Below, in pieces: positions 19,515-28,266 of a stretch of DNA of 64,000 nucleotides. The stretch comes from Paraburkholderia translucens (GTDB lineage Bacteria; Pseudomonadota; Gammaproteobacteria; Burkholderiales; Burkholderiaceae), in the NCBI RefSeq assembly GCF_020881035.1, contig NZ_JAJITC010000005.1:124001-188000 (forward strand), read 5' to 3'. Position numbers and translations under genes: made by a program. Position 1 is the first letter of the stretch; each line of letters opens with the position of its first letter. The notes under the pieces are model-generated. The model did no database searches, was not told where the DNA came from, and saw nothing but the letters and a program-made list of their open reading frames with translations.

Positions 19515-20603
19515 ATGGCCACCCCGCAATTCCATCCGCTGCGCATCCGCGAAGTGCGCCCCGAAACGGCCGATGCGGTCACGGTTGCCTTCGAGGTGCC
19601 GCCCGCGCTGCGCGAGCAGTACCGCTTCACGCAGGGCCAGTTCGTCACGCTCAGGACGCATATCGACGGTGAGGAGACGCGCCGCTCGTATTCGATCTGC
19701 GTGGGCGTGACCGACTACGATCGCGACGGCGAGCTGCGCATCGGCATCAAGCGCGTGCGCGGCGGGCGCTTCTCGAACTTCGCGTTCGACACGCTGCAGC
19801 CCGGCCACACGATCGAGGTGATGACACCGGACGGCCGCTTCTTCACGCACCTGAACGCCGCCCAGGGCAAGCAGTACCTCGCGTTCGCAGGCGGCTCGGG
19901 CATCACGCCGGTGCTCGCGATCATCAGGACGACGCTCGAAGTCGAGCCGCGCAGCACCTTCACGCTCGTGTACGGCAACCGCAGCGTCGAGCAGATCATG
20001 TTCGCCGAGGAGCTCGAGGACCTGAAGAACCGCTTCATGAGCCGCTTCGTGCTCTATCATGTGCTCTCGGACGACCTGCAGGACGTGGAGCTCTTTAATG
20101 GCGTGCTCGATGAGCCCAAGTGCGCGGCGTTCCTCGAGCAGTTGCTGCCGCCCGACGCGATCGACGAGGTGTTCATCTGCGGCCCCGCGCCGATGATGGA
20201 CGCCGCCGAGGCCGCGCTGAAAGCGGCCGGTGTGCCGCCCGCGAGGGTGCACGTCGAGCGCTTCGGCACGCCGCTGCCGCAGGCGGGCGTGCCGCCCGTC
20301 GAGATCACCGCGGACACCCCCGCGGCCGACCTCGAAATCGTGCTCGACGGTAAGCGGCGCAGGCTGCGCCTGCCGTATCAGGGCGTGAGCGTGCTCGACG
20401 TCGGGCTGCGCGCCGGGCTCGCGCTGCCCTATGCGTGCAAGGGCGGCGTGTGCTGCACCTGTCGCGCCAAGGTGCTGGAGGGCGAAGTGAAGATGGACAC
20501 GAACTACACGCTCGAAGAGCACGAGATCCGCGACGGGTTCGTGCTGACGTGCCAGTGCCATCCGGTCAGCGACAGGGTCGTCGTCAGTTACGACGAACGG
20601 TGA
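19515..20603 (+). CDS. paaE: 1,2-phenylacetyl-CoA epoxidase reductase subunit E
   Basis: The 362-aa reductase passes electrons from NADPH to the PaaAC diiron site. The N-terminal FAD domain carries RRSYSICVG, the nucleotide-binding domain has FAGGSGITPVLAII and CGPAPMMDAAE, and the C-terminal plant-type 2Fe-2S ferredoxin domain has ACKGGVCCTCRAKVLEG with a later CQCHP cysteine. The order FAD, NAD, 2Fe-2S is that of PaaE. ATG 19515 follows the paaD stop by one nucleotide, so translation is probably coupled. It is the last gene of the operon; no clear terminator hairpin follows. Confidence 0.97.
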   Translation: MATPQFHPLRIREVRPETADAVTVAFEVPPALREQYRFTQGQFVTLRTHIDGEETRRSYSICVGVTDYDRDGELRIGIKRVRGGRFSNFAFDTLQPGHTIEVMTPDGRFFTHLNAAQGKQYLAFAGGSGITPVLAIIRTTLEVEPRSTFTLVYGNRSVEQIMFAEELEDLKNRFMSRFVLYHVLSDDLQDVELFNGVLDEPKCAAFLEQLLPPDAIDEVFICGPAPMMDAAEAALKAAGVPPARVHVERFGTPLPQAGVPPVEITADTPAADLEIVLDGKRRRLRLPYQGVSVLDVGLRAGLALPYACKGGVCCTCRAKVLEGEVKMDTNYTLEEHEIRDGFVLTCQCHPVSDRVVVSYDER

Positions 20604-20884
20604 TGCCATTCCTATTCCATCTTGACGTTATGCAGGTCTACTGAAGGATGTTCGAGCAGATGACCTTGACGCAGTGCCGATTCATGCATTGAGTGGGTTC
20701 TCGTGCTCGGCTGAAATCCATGACACGACGATTGGCTGGCGCTGCGTCAATTCCCATTTGTTCTTGCAACGATCATCGAAGCGTGTAACCTATACTTCGA
20801 TTTGTTAATGACGTCGATCGCAAAGCCCAAAAAATCAGCCATAGGCAACAGCGAGACACCTTCGCGTTGCGCGGAGAGCAGATC

Positions 20885-21847
20885 GTGACAACTTCAGCGA
20901 GCGCAAACAGCACTGCCCCTTCCGGAATCAAGCGGATACTGATCGCGGTCGATTCGTCATCCGTGGCAGCCCGTGCGGCGGCCTATATACGCTATATGAC
21001 GGTACCGGGCGTGGAGGTTCGTATCGTCAGCGTGGCGGAGAATCCTCGTGTCCTCGTGCCCCTCGGATCGCGTACAGACGCCGAACTCCAGACCGCGCGT
21101 GCAGAATTGCTTCGCGACGCCAGCACAGCGGTCGAACGCGTGAAAGAGATCTTCGTGCAGGTCAATGTCAATGTTGACGTTCGGGTGCTCGAGCTTTCAA
21201 GGACAGGCGGGGACACCGCGAACGCCTTGATCGATGCCGCAAGCGAATGGCAAGCGGACTTGCTTGTCGTGGGGGCGCGTCAACATCATGGCTTGCTGCG
21301 CTGGGTCGAGGGAAAGGTGTCGGAATTCGTCACAACTCGGGCCGCGTGCTCGATCCTCGTTGTGCCTGCAAACTATGAAGCCGAGATACACGCGTTTCCG
21401 CGCCGGATCCTGTTCGCGCTTGATGGAAGCCGGTTTTCTCTGGATGCGTTGCGGTTCGGCCTGCTGTTTGCCGCGCCTGAGTCGAGCCTTCGAGCAGTCT
21501 ATGTCATCGATCGCGCGGTTCGGCTGACTGACTTTGTGCCGATTCATGTCCTCGAGGACTCGTTCAAGGAAGAAGGAGAAAACACGCTTGCGGCCGCCGC
21601 GGGCGTCTTCGCCAATCTGCCCAATCACGTCGAAAGCGGGCTTGTCAAAACGAAAGTCTCAAACGATGACGTACCCCATGCAATTGTCCGCGAAGCCCGA
21701 CGGTGGCATGCTGACCTGTTGGTCGTCGGCACCCATGGCCGACGAGGTCTCGCCCGCTGGTTGATCGGAAGCGTCGCTGAGAGAACCGCGCGCATCACTC
21801 ACACCCCACTTCTTCTGGCGCGACCAAGACCGAATTCTTCATCCTGA
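20885..21847 (+). CDS. Tandem-domain universal stress protein
   Basis: The 320-aa cytoplasmic protein is made of two UspA domains. Domain 1 (about residues 15-150) starts RILIAVDSSSVAARAA and has VVGARQHHGLLRW...GKVSEFV. Domain 2 (about 165-315) starts RRILFALDGSRFSLDALRF and carries the ATP-binding pattern VVGTHGRRGLARWLIGSVAER. Domain 1 is a weaker match to the GxxG-x9-GS motif than domain 2. GTG 20885 follows GCGGAGAGC and gives a normal N-terminus; a TTG at 20867 is the alternative. No operon partner is apparent. Tandem USPs are commonly induced by low oxygen or stationary phase, but regulation is not visible here. Confidence 0.9.
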   Translation: MTTSASANSTAPSGIKRILIAVDSSSVAARAAAYIRYMTVPGVEVRIVSVAENPRVLVPLGSRTDAELQTARAELLRDASTAVERVKEIFVQVNVNVDVRVLELSRTGGDTANALIDAASEWQADLLVVGARQHHGLLRWVEGKVSEFVTTRAACSILVVPANYEAEIHAFPRRILFALDGSRFSLDALRFGLLFAAPESSLRAVYVIDRAVRLTDFVPIHVLEDSFKEEGENTLAAAAGVFANLPNHVESGLVKTKVSNDDVPHAIVREARRWHADLLVVGTHGRRGLARWLIGSVAERTARITHTPLLLARPRPNSSS

Positions 21848-22226
21848 ATGAACGGAATCGAATTCTTCCCTCATACGCCCGCATTAAAGGGGGAATGGGT
21901 CAACGTTGTAGCGAAACACGCGGCTCCGCGAAGGCCCGAACCTATTCGCTACCGCAGCGTGACCGAACCGACGATTTGACTATCCAATACCCGGAGATAT
22001 ATGGTTCTCACATCACCATTCGGCCCGCAACGATCCCCTCGTGACAAGCATGACCAGCCATGTGTCCGAGTCGTATCCCGAAGACGCGCCTGGTAGTCGA
22101 TGCAACTCGCGCGGATTGAACCCGCCTATGGACGGTTGTGCGTCGCGCGCACTTGATGCAGCCTGGCGGCGAGAACGCCCCGAAGCCGGATGGAAAGCTT
22201 GAGCCCCAACGGCCGGGAGGTCCATC
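21848..22226. other. Intergenic interval without detectable gene
   Basis: About 380 bp between the stress protein and the VTT-type gene. No coding frame, repeat or strong hairpin was recognised, apart from the GGGAGG ribosome-binding site just before 22227. Confidence 0.5.
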
Positions 22227-22868
22227 GTGACGACACTGGCAATCCTGTTCGCCGTCGTGTTGCTGATCAATGTCATGCCGGCGTTTGCGCCACCGACATG
22301 GATGGCCATGTCATGGATCGGCTTCAATGTTCCGGAGGGCAACCCGTTCGTCTTTGCCATCGTCGCCGCCAGCGCGGCGACCCTCGGCCGGCTGATTCTG
22401 GCCACCTTTGCGCGATCGCTCGTGCGCGGACGGCTGATGCGCGAATCGGACCGGCAAAACATCGACGTGGTGAAAGTGTGGCTCGAGAAGCACAAGACGA
22501 TGACCGTCGGCGCGTTTTTCTTCTATGCGCTGAGCCCCTTTCCTTCGAACTATCTCTTCATTGCCTACGGACTTTCGGGGCTTCCGCTCAGAGTCATCGG
22601 CGCGGCATTCTTCGTCGGCCGTACGGTGAGCTACGCGATCTGGGCACATCTTGGCCGGTTGGTATCCGCACGCATCGATCCGGAAGTGCAGTTCGAAGGT
22701 GGCTACCTCAGCGGCTACTTCGTGGTCACGCAACTGGTCTTGCTGGGGCTCGTGTACATACTCATGAAACTCGACTGGAAGATGCTCCTCGAACAACGCA
22801 AGCTGGTCTGGCGCCGATCGCTGAAGCGGCCCGGGCATGGAGACCAGAGCCACACCACGGAGCATTGA
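22227..22868 (+). CDS. VTT/DedA-like inner-membrane protein
   Basis: The 213-aa integral membrane protein has about five hydrophobic segments. The region AFFFYALSPFPSNYLFIAYG, then LSGLPLRVIGAAFFVGRTVSYAIW, resembles the VTT (SNARE-associated, DedA-type) core, including the loop with G and R residues between re-entrant helices. The C-terminus is basic and cytoplasmic. GTG 22227 has a strong GGGAGG 8 nt upstream. DedA-family members act as phospholipid scramblases or flippases; the specific role here is unknown. It is followed by a very strong terminator. Confidence 0.7.
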   Translation: MTTLAILFAVVLLINVMPAFAPPTWMAMSWIGFNVPEGNPFVFAIVAASAATLGRLILATFARSLVRGRLMRESDRQNIDVVKVWLEKHKTMTVGAFFFYALSPFPSNYLFIAYGLSGLPLRVIGAAFFVGRTVSYAIWAHLGRLVSARIDPEVQFEGGYLSGYFVVTQLVLLGLVYILMKLDWKMLLEQRKLVWRRSLKRPGHGDQSHTTEH

Positions 22869-22963
22869 ACGACACGACGCCGCATGCGCGACGACGCACC
22901 GCTCACGAGGCCGATCGACTGGGGACTTGTGGCCGGACAGAGCCGCGATGCAGTTCGAAGCGG

Positions 22964-23009
22964 CAAACAAAAAGGCTCGTCACCTCTCGGTGACGAGCCT
23001 TTTTGTTTG
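22964..23009. terminator. Strong bidirectional intrinsic terminator
   Basis: A perfect 21-bp inverted repeat (arms 22964-22984 and 22989-23009) has a 4-nt TCTC loop. The stem core is GGCTCGTCACC and the outer part is AAAAA/TTTTT, giving a T-tract in either direction. It separates the convergent VTT-like gene and the DUF799 lipoprotein operon. Confidence 0.95.
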
Positions 23010-23096
23010 CGCGGTGTGTGCGTGTATTCGCGAATTGGCGCTCGAGCTCGCCGATGCAAACGCCTCGGCGAGACTCGTCGCATGTGCGAACGCCGC

Positions 23097-23762
23097 TTAG
23101 TCCGTGCCGTACTTTGGCGAGCGCGGACCGTAGAGCAGGCCCATCGGCGGACCCGCGTGCAGCAGACGATAGCTCGTGATACCGGCAATATCGTGGCTCT
23201 TGTCCGTGAGCGAATTCGCGATCTGCTTGACCGCTGCCATCACGAGCATGCCGATCAGGCCGCCGCCGCCGTTGTTGCTGCCTTCTTCGCTATTCGCCGT
23301 GGCGGCGCCGTGCCAGAGCACCTCGCCGCTCTTCAGATCGACGAGTTTCGCCGACGCCGTGACCACCGTCGCGCTGGCCAGCACGCGATACTGCGTGCCG
23401 TATTGCGTGATCGTCGAGTACAGGACCGCATCCGCGCCGAAGATCTCGCGCAGCTTCGCCGGCGACGTCTGCTGGATATCACCCGCCGTCGTGATGCCAT
23501 TCTGCTTGAAGGTTTCCTCCATCACGGCGACCGGGATCACGTAGTAGCCCGCTTCGGCGAGGGGCATCGTCATCTGCGAGAGCATGCTGTTCGACGCATT
23601 CACATCCGTGGTCGTGTTATCAGGCGGCAGCACGAGGATCGAACGCGGAAGCGCATGCTTGAACGCCGTGTAATCAAGGTGCTTCACGGGCTGCGCGCAA
23701 GCAGCGAGCAACGCGAGCACGGACAGCGCCAGCCAGAGCTTGAGAGAAGATATTCTGGACAT
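23097..23762 (-). CDS. GNA1162/DUF799 family lipoprotein
   Basis: The 221-aa predicted outer-membrane lipoprotein has an N-terminal signal peptide ending in the lipobox LLAACAQ (cysteine near residue 22). The DUF799 body includes RSILVLPPDNTTTDVNAS, then GYYVIPVAVMEETFKQNG, and DAVLYSTITQYGTQYRV. A glycine-rich GSNNGGGGLIGMLVMAAV segment follows. It is the last gene of a three-gene operon with a DUF4810 protein (14 nt upstream) and a CsgG-like lipoprotein, a conserved trio in beta-proteobacteria. Its function is unknown; the set is thought to form a periplasmic or outer-membrane complex. Confidence 0.88.
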   Translation of the reverse strand: MSRISSLKLWLALSVLALLAACAQPVKHLDYTAFKHALPRSILVLPPDNTTTDVNASNSMLSQMTMPLAEAGYYVIPVAVMEETFKQNGITTAGDIQQTSPAKLREIFGADAVLYSTITQYGTQYRVLASATVVTASAKLVDLKSGEVLWHGAATANSEEGSNNGGGGLIGMLVMAAVKQIANSLTDKSHDIAGITSYRLLHAGPPMGLLYGPRSPKYGTD

Positions 23763-23776
23763 ATCGGTACGCTCAC

Positions 23777-24142
23777 TTATTGTTGTTTCGGTTTCTTCAT
23801 CAGGAAGTCCATGTAGGTCGCCGCCTCCGGGAAAAGCTGCTTCTCGAAGGCGAATTCCTGCATGGCTTGCGTGTCGTTACCGACGTTCGCGTACAGCATG
23901 CCCAGTTGCGCATGGAAGCCGGGCGGCGGCGTGTTGCCCTTCGCACGGATTTGCTGTTGCGCCTTCTCGAGCGCATCGATCTGTTCCTGCGGACCCTTTT
24001 CGCCCTTCAGGTAATCGTAGACGCCGGGTTGGTAGCCGGTCCACTGGTAGAGCGTCGGCGTGGTGTTCGCGCAGCCCGAGAGCAGCAGCATCGCTGCCGT
24101 GGCGGGCAGGCAAAGTCCCCGAAGCATGCCGGTGTATTTCAT
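23777..24142 (-). CDS. DUF4810 family lipoprotein
   Basis: The 121-aa lipoprotein has a signal peptide with lipobox LLLSGCAN (cysteine about residue 24). The mature part starts TPTLYQWTGYQPGVYDYLKG, typical of DUF4810, then a helical region with the tetratricopeptide-like LGMLYANVGNDTQAMQEFAFEK and FPEAATYMDFLM. It is the middle gene of the CsgG-DUF4810-DUF799 operon, with 54 nt to the gene upstream and 14 nt to the gene downstream. Molecular role unknown. Confidence 0.87.
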   Translation of the reverse strand: MKYTGMLRGLCLPATAAMLLLSGCANTTPTLYQWTGYQPGVYDYLKGEKGPQEQIDALEKAQQQIRAKGNTPPPGFHAQLGMLYANVGNDTQAMQEFAFEKQLFPEAATYMDFLMKKPKQQ

Positions 24143-24196
24143 GAAAACTCCGTAGTGGTCGTTGGTTCTTGAGCGAGGAACGCTGACGACGCGCGC

Positions 24197-24874
24197 TCAG
24201 GGGGAGGTGCGCAATGCGCCCGCGTCGACCTGTTCGGCTAGATGGTTGACGGCTTCCTGGATCGCGAGGTCGAGGACCTTGCCGTTGAGCGTCGAGTCGT
24301 AGCTCGCGGTGCCGCCGAATCCGATGATTTCGCGATTTGAAAGGCTGTACTCGCCCGCGCCTTGCGCCGAGGCAACGACTTCCGAAGTCGTCGTATCGAC
24401 GACGTTGATGCTGACCTTCGCGTATGCGATCTGGTTCTTGCCGCTGCCAAGAATCCCGAATAGTTGGTGATCGCCGACTTCCTTGCGGCCGAATTCGGTG
24501 ACGTCACCGGTGATGACGAAATTCGCGCCCTTGATCGCCTGCGCCTTTTTGGTGAAGCCTGCCTCCTGGCGGATTTCGGCAAGGTTGTCGCGGTCAAGCA
24601 CATTGAAACGGCCGCTCTGTTGCAGCGACGTGACCAGAATGGTCTTGGCTTGACTGCCGAGATGATCGACGCCGTCGGAGAAAATGCCACGCATATAGCT
24701 CGACCGGTTGTCGAACTTCCCGACCGAGATCTGCACGGCCTTGCCGACTGGGGGGCGCTGTGCGCTGGCGACCGGCGCAACCGGGAGTGAATGCGACGAC
24801 TCTGTCGCACAGCCGCCCAGTGCTGCAATCGCGGCGGCGGCGATAATGGCGCCACAGGTTTTTGACACTTTCAT
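24197..24874 (-). CDS. CsgG/HfaB-type lipoprotein
   Basis: This 225-aa lipoprotein has a lipobox ALGGCATE (cysteine about residue 21). The CsgG-like domain includes ISVGKFDNRSSYMRGIFSDG, then LVTSLQQSGRFNVLDRDNLAEI, and GANFVITGDVTEFGR. CsgG family members form or seed outer-membrane secretion pores for curli; relatives outside curli operons, like this one, have unknown cargo. ATG 24874 has AAGGA 8 nt upstream and places the signal peptide correctly; the frame to 24898 adds eight residues. It is the first gene of the trio, and no curli subunit genes (csgA, csgB, csgE, csgF) are nearby. Confidence 0.88.
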   Translation of the reverse strand: MKVSKTCGAIIAAAAIAALGGCATESSHSLPVAPVASAQRPPVGKAVQISVGKFDNRSSYMRGIFSDGVDHLGSQAKTILVTSLQQSGRFNVLDRDNLAEIRQEAGFTKKAQAIKGANFVITGDVTEFGRKEVGDHQLFGILGSGKNQIAYAKVSINVVDTTTSEVVASAQGAGEYSLSNREIIGFGGTASYDSTLNGKVLDLAIQEAVNHLAEQVDAGALRTSP

Positions 24875-26069
24875 GGATTTTCCTTGGTGTTGGAACAAGA
24901 ACGTCAGTTAGCGTGCGCGCGGAGCGCACGAGCGAAAGCGGCAGGAGAATGGGGAGCGGCGAGACGCGCCACTGCGCGGCTGCGGTGCGTTCGCGCAAGG
25001 CGTGAGGCGTCCGAGCCGCGCGTATGTGGATACCGCGCGAACGTAGAAGGCGCAGTGCGTCACCGCGCGCGTGTGGTTATTCCATCGGTGTCGCAAGATT
25101 CTCGCTTCTCTCGCGCGAGCGTATGCGCGGAAGCCCCCCGAGTCCTATTTGGTGTGTAGCGCGCGATTTAAACTTGCACTCGAGCTTACACACGGTGTCT
25201 ATCGGCGGGTTTAACGTAAACTTTAGGAAATGCGCAATTTTTTACGCGCCGGATTTCATTGGCGCGCTTTTCAGATTTATCAGGTGCGTGCGAAACGCTA
25301 AAACGATGCGCTGTGAGCCTTGTGCCGTATTGATCTATGGCTCTATTGACATACCCAAATGCTCCCGACGCGCTTATGCCGATGGCTAACGGGCGCTGCG
25401 TTGCCATCGGCGACATTCTCGCGGACATCGACGGGTACGAGTCGAGGAACGCCGTAAAGACGCAAAAACAGCGGATCTCCGATATTACGATTCATGCGAC
25501 CGGTTCTTGAACGGACATCCTGCGGGATCGGTGCGGGTCGGAAGAGGCAAACGTTTGGCGAAGATGCGGCTACAAGACACGTCTCAGGAGAGCCTTCGCG
25601 CGCGCTCCCTCTGTTTGAAAAGAGAACAGGGGCGGCGGCGCACTAACGACCCCCATGCGTTGTTTCGAATCGCGCGAAAAGATTGCGCGCGGGCGGGAGG
25701 CGCGTGCCTAGCAAGAAAATCGATTCGTGGCGAAATGCACCTTGTATTTGTCGGGGTGTTTCGCATGGGTGAGACCTATAACAGAGTCGTCCACGAAGCT
25801 AATTACTGACGCAGACCTATAAGGTCACATCAGGCAGGCGCTCAGGCGCCGCGACCGCTGCCTGTCTCCGACAGGATCGCTTTCAAAAGAAGAACCCATA
25901 TCGGCATGACGCCCACCCGATACTTGGCCCTGGTGGCGCAAATCCATTGACTAAAGAACTCTCCTTGGGCTTCGGTACGTGGCAATCCGTTGGAATAGCA
26001 ACATTATCCGGCCGCGAGAACCGGGACCTTATTGCTTAAAACCCTGTTTGCTTATGAAGAGGAAATGAA
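24875..26069. other. 1.2-kb stretch without a convincing gene
   Basis: Between the CsgG-like operon and the small secreted protein gene I see no frame with recognisable motifs. A 7-bp GC-rich hairpin (24912-24930) sits just upstream of the CsgG promoter side. The part from about 25160 to 25400 is noticeably more AT-rich, with runs such as ATTTTTTA, and a short hairpin occurs at 25831-25864. A 100-codon plus-strand frame (25507-25809) is basic and has no motif. It may hold regulatory RNA or remnants, but nothing can be supported. Confidence 0.45.
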
Positions 26070-26441
26070 ATGAGCAACGGTACCGTGAAACAAGCGGCGG
26101 CGGCTGCGATCGTACTTCTGTCGCTGAATGGTCTGGCGCAGGCGCAGAACAATGGCTGCGCGGCTGGGACCCTGAAAGGTTCGTACGGAACTGCGGTTAG
26201 CGGCCCAGTCACTCGGAAGCTCCCGTCGAACCAACGCCGGTCAGGAATCGACGAGGTAACGGATACAAGCCGGGACGCTTCGGCCGCGACGACGTCGATC
26301 TGTTTGCGCAGCGACGAGGCGTTCTACCGCAGCTACGCTTGCACTCCAGTAGCACAACTCAAGGCTCATTCTTTCGTCGGCCGGACGCCAAACTGCGGCC
26401 GTCCGGCTGACAGCGATCATCAGGTGTGCGTCGACGCCTGA
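26070..26441 (+). pseudogene. Truncated secreted protein gene
   Basis: The 123-aa frame begins with a good signal peptide (hydrophobic AAAAIVLLSLNGLAQAQ, cleavage near residue 26) and a GAAATGAA ribosome-binding context. The mature start NNGCAAGTLKGSYGTAVSGP resembles the N-terminus of a family of small secreted proteins that begin Cys...GTYGFxxSG. After about residue 45 the sequence becomes arginine/serine-rich and loses any similarity, and its end overlaps the 3-prime end of the SDR gene. I read this as the 5-prime end of a gene fused by deletion to unrelated sequence. A short genuine secreted protein cannot be excluded. Confidence 0.5.
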
Positions 26442-27325
26442 ACGAAGCGCGCTTCGTTCAGATCGGAGAGAAGTGTCGGACCTGTCGGTTGCCAGCCCAA
26501 CCGCGCCTGCGTCCGCGCACTCGATGCCGGCATATCGAGCGCCGCGAACATCGCCATCCAACCGAAGTACTCCGGCGCTTCGTGTCGCGCGATCGACACG
26601 ACGGGCACCTTCAGGCCCCGCCCCAGCGCCTCGGCAATCTCGCGTGCGCTAACGCCTTCTTCACCGACCGCGTGATAGCGTGCACCGCGTTCGCCCTTCT
26701 CGATCGCAAGCCGGTACAGTCGCACGACATCCGACAGATGCCCCGCAGGCCAGCGGTTACTGCCATCCTCCACATAGGCACACACGCCTTTCTCCCGCAC
26801 GATCTGGATAAGCGGCGTGATAAGGCCTTGCCTGAACGGGTCGTGCACTTGCGGCAGGCGCATCACAGACACGTTGACGCCGGCCTCCAGCAGCGCATTG
26901 CCGGCCAGTTCCGATCCGATGCGCGGGTTCGGGTGATCGGTGTTGAACACATCCTCCGTGGCCGGCAGCCCGTCATCGCGGCTGCCAACGCCCGTGCCTG
27001 ACGTGATGAGAAGCGGACGATCCGAGCCGGCCAGCGCTGAGCCAAGTGCTGCGATCGCGCGCTTGTCCTTCTCGCAGTTCTCCACGAAGTGCGAGAAATC
27101 GTGATCGAAAGCAAGGTGGATAACCGCATCTGCCGTTGCGGCGCCGGCGCGCAGGGTGTCGGTGTCTTCGAGCGTGCCGCGATGGACGTCAGCGCCCGCT
27201 GCGCTCAACGCCCGCGCGCCCTGGTCCGACCGGGTCATGCCAATAACCTGGTGCCCGGCCTCGATAAGTTCGGGCACCAAAGCCGAGCCGATAAACCCGG
27301 TTGCGCCCGTTAGAAAGATTCGCAT
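26420..27325 (-). CDS. Atypical SDR, NAD(P)-dependent epimerase/reductase
   Basis: The 301-aa cytoplasmic protein has the N-terminal Rossmann motif GATGFIG (residues 7-13) and extended/atypical SDR features: ADVHRGTLEDTDTLRAG, DAVIHLAFDHDFSHF and PLLITSGTGV. It lacks the classical YxxxK active-site pair at the expected position, as many atypical SDRs do. It resembles enzymes annotated as NAD-dependent epimerase/dehydratase; the substrate is unknown. ATG 27325 is preceded by GGAGACTTGACC. It is divergent from an XRE regulator 104 bp away, an arrangement typical of regulator/SDR pairs responding to electrophiles or antibiotics. Confidence 0.85.
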   Translation of the reverse strand: MRIFLTGATGFIGSALVPELIEAGHQVIGMTRSDQGARALSAAGADVHRGTLEDTDTLRAGAATADAVIHLAFDHDFSHFVENCEKDKRAIAALGSALAGSDRPLLITSGTGVGSRDDGLPATEDVFNTDHPNPRIGSELAGNALLEAGVNVSVMRLPQVHDPFRQGLITPLIQIVREKGVCAYVEDGSNRWPAGHLSDVVRLYRLAIEKGERGARYHAVGEEGVSAREIAEALGRGLKVPVVSIARHEAPEYFGWMAMFAALDMPASSARTQARLGWQPTGPTLLSDLNEARFVQASTHT

Positions 27326-27367
27326 GGTCAAGTCTCCACGATAGCCACCCGCGCACTATGCGATCAT

Positions 27368-27390
27368 TCACTATGCTATTGAAGTAGTGA
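27368..27390. promoter_or_regulatory. Inverted repeat between SDR and XRE regulator
   Basis: TCACTA (27368-27373) and TAGTGA (27385-27390) form a 6-bp inverted repeat with an 11-bp spacer in the 104-bp region between the divergent SDR and MmyB-like regulator genes. It is a candidate operator for the regulator; the short arms make chance possible. Confidence 0.45.
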
Positions 27391-27429
27391 GCTTATCCCG
27401 GTAAAGCGACTAACAGGTTAATCATCCCA

Positions 27430-28266
27430 GTGAACACTGCCCAGACTCTCGGGGACTTTCTGCGCAGCCGCCGCACGCGGCTCGATCCGGCCAGCTTCGG
27501 GTTCTCTGGCCGCAGGCGTACGCCCGGACTGCGCCGGGAAGAAGTGGCCCAGCGCGCGAATATCAGCTCGACGTGGTACACATGGCTCGAGCAGGGGCGT
27601 GGCGGCGCGCCATCCGCCGCGGTGCTCGAGCGCATCTGTGCCGCGCTGATGCTGACGAATACCGAGCGCGAGCATCTTTTCATGCTGGGCCTCGGGCGAC
27701 CGCCGGAGGTGCGCTACCAGTCAACCGATGGAGTGGACCCGCGGTTGCAGCGCGTGCTCGATTCGCTCGACGCCAGCCCGTCGATCATCAAGACGGCGAC
27801 CTGGGACGTCATGGCGTGGAATCGTGCCGCAGCTATCGTGCTCACCGACTACAGCACGCTGCCGCCGGGCCAGCGCAACATCCTCCGTTTCCTGTTCGGC
27901 GACCCGGCCGTCCGGGCCAGACAGCACGATTGGGAGAGCGTCGCGCGCTTCGTCGTGGGGACGTTCCGCGCGGACGTTGCACGCGCCGGGCTCGCTTCCG
28001 AAGTGGGCGACATGGTGGATGATCTGTGCCGCACGAGCCCGGATTTCGAGCGTATGTGGCGTGAAAACCAGGTATTCAGCCATAGCGAAGTCGAGCACGT
28101 TAAGCGTCTTTTGCATCCCCAACTCGGGGCCATCGACATGGAGTATTCACTGTTCGCTGTCGATGGCCGGCCAGACCTCAGCATGCTCGTGTACACACCG
28201 CTCGACGGGCAAATCGCAATGCGCATTCGCAGCGCCGTCGCTGGGTTATCGCCGTTAGTGCGCTGA
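27430..28266 (+). CDS. XRE-family regulator with MmyB-like ligand domain
   Basis: The 278-aa protein has an N-terminal helix-turn-helix (about residues 8-75) with the family pattern FGFSGRRRTPGLRREEVAQR and ISSTWYTWLEQGRG. The C-terminal PAS-like MmyB ligand-binding domain (about 95-270) includes SPSIIKTATWDVMAWNRAA and NILRFLFGDP. Length and arrangement are typical. GTG 27430 is the only reasonable start. It is likely to repress or activate the divergent SDR gene and itself through the 104-bp intergenic region. Confidence 0.9.
   Translation: MNTAQTLGDFLRSRRTRLDPASFGFSGRRRTPGLRREEVAQRANISSTWYTWLEQGRGGAPSAAVLERICAALMLTNTEREHLFMLGLGRPPEVRYQSTDGVDPRLQRVLDSLDASPSIIKTATWDVMAWNRAAAIVLTDYSTLPPGQRNILRFLFGDPAVRARQHDWESVARFVVGTFRADVARAGLASEVGDMVDDLCRTSPDFERMWRENQVFSHSEVEHVKRLLHPQLGAIDMEYSLFAVDGRPDLSMLVYTPLDGQIAMRIRSAVAGLSPLVR

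Noticed and set aside
19161..20603. Long paaE frame starting inside paaD
   Set aside because: The first 118 residues are an out-of-frame reading of paaD; PaaE homology begins at ATG 19515.
25507..25809. 100-codon frame in the empty stretch as a gene
   Set aside because: No ribosome-binding site, strongly basic composition and no motif; not supported.
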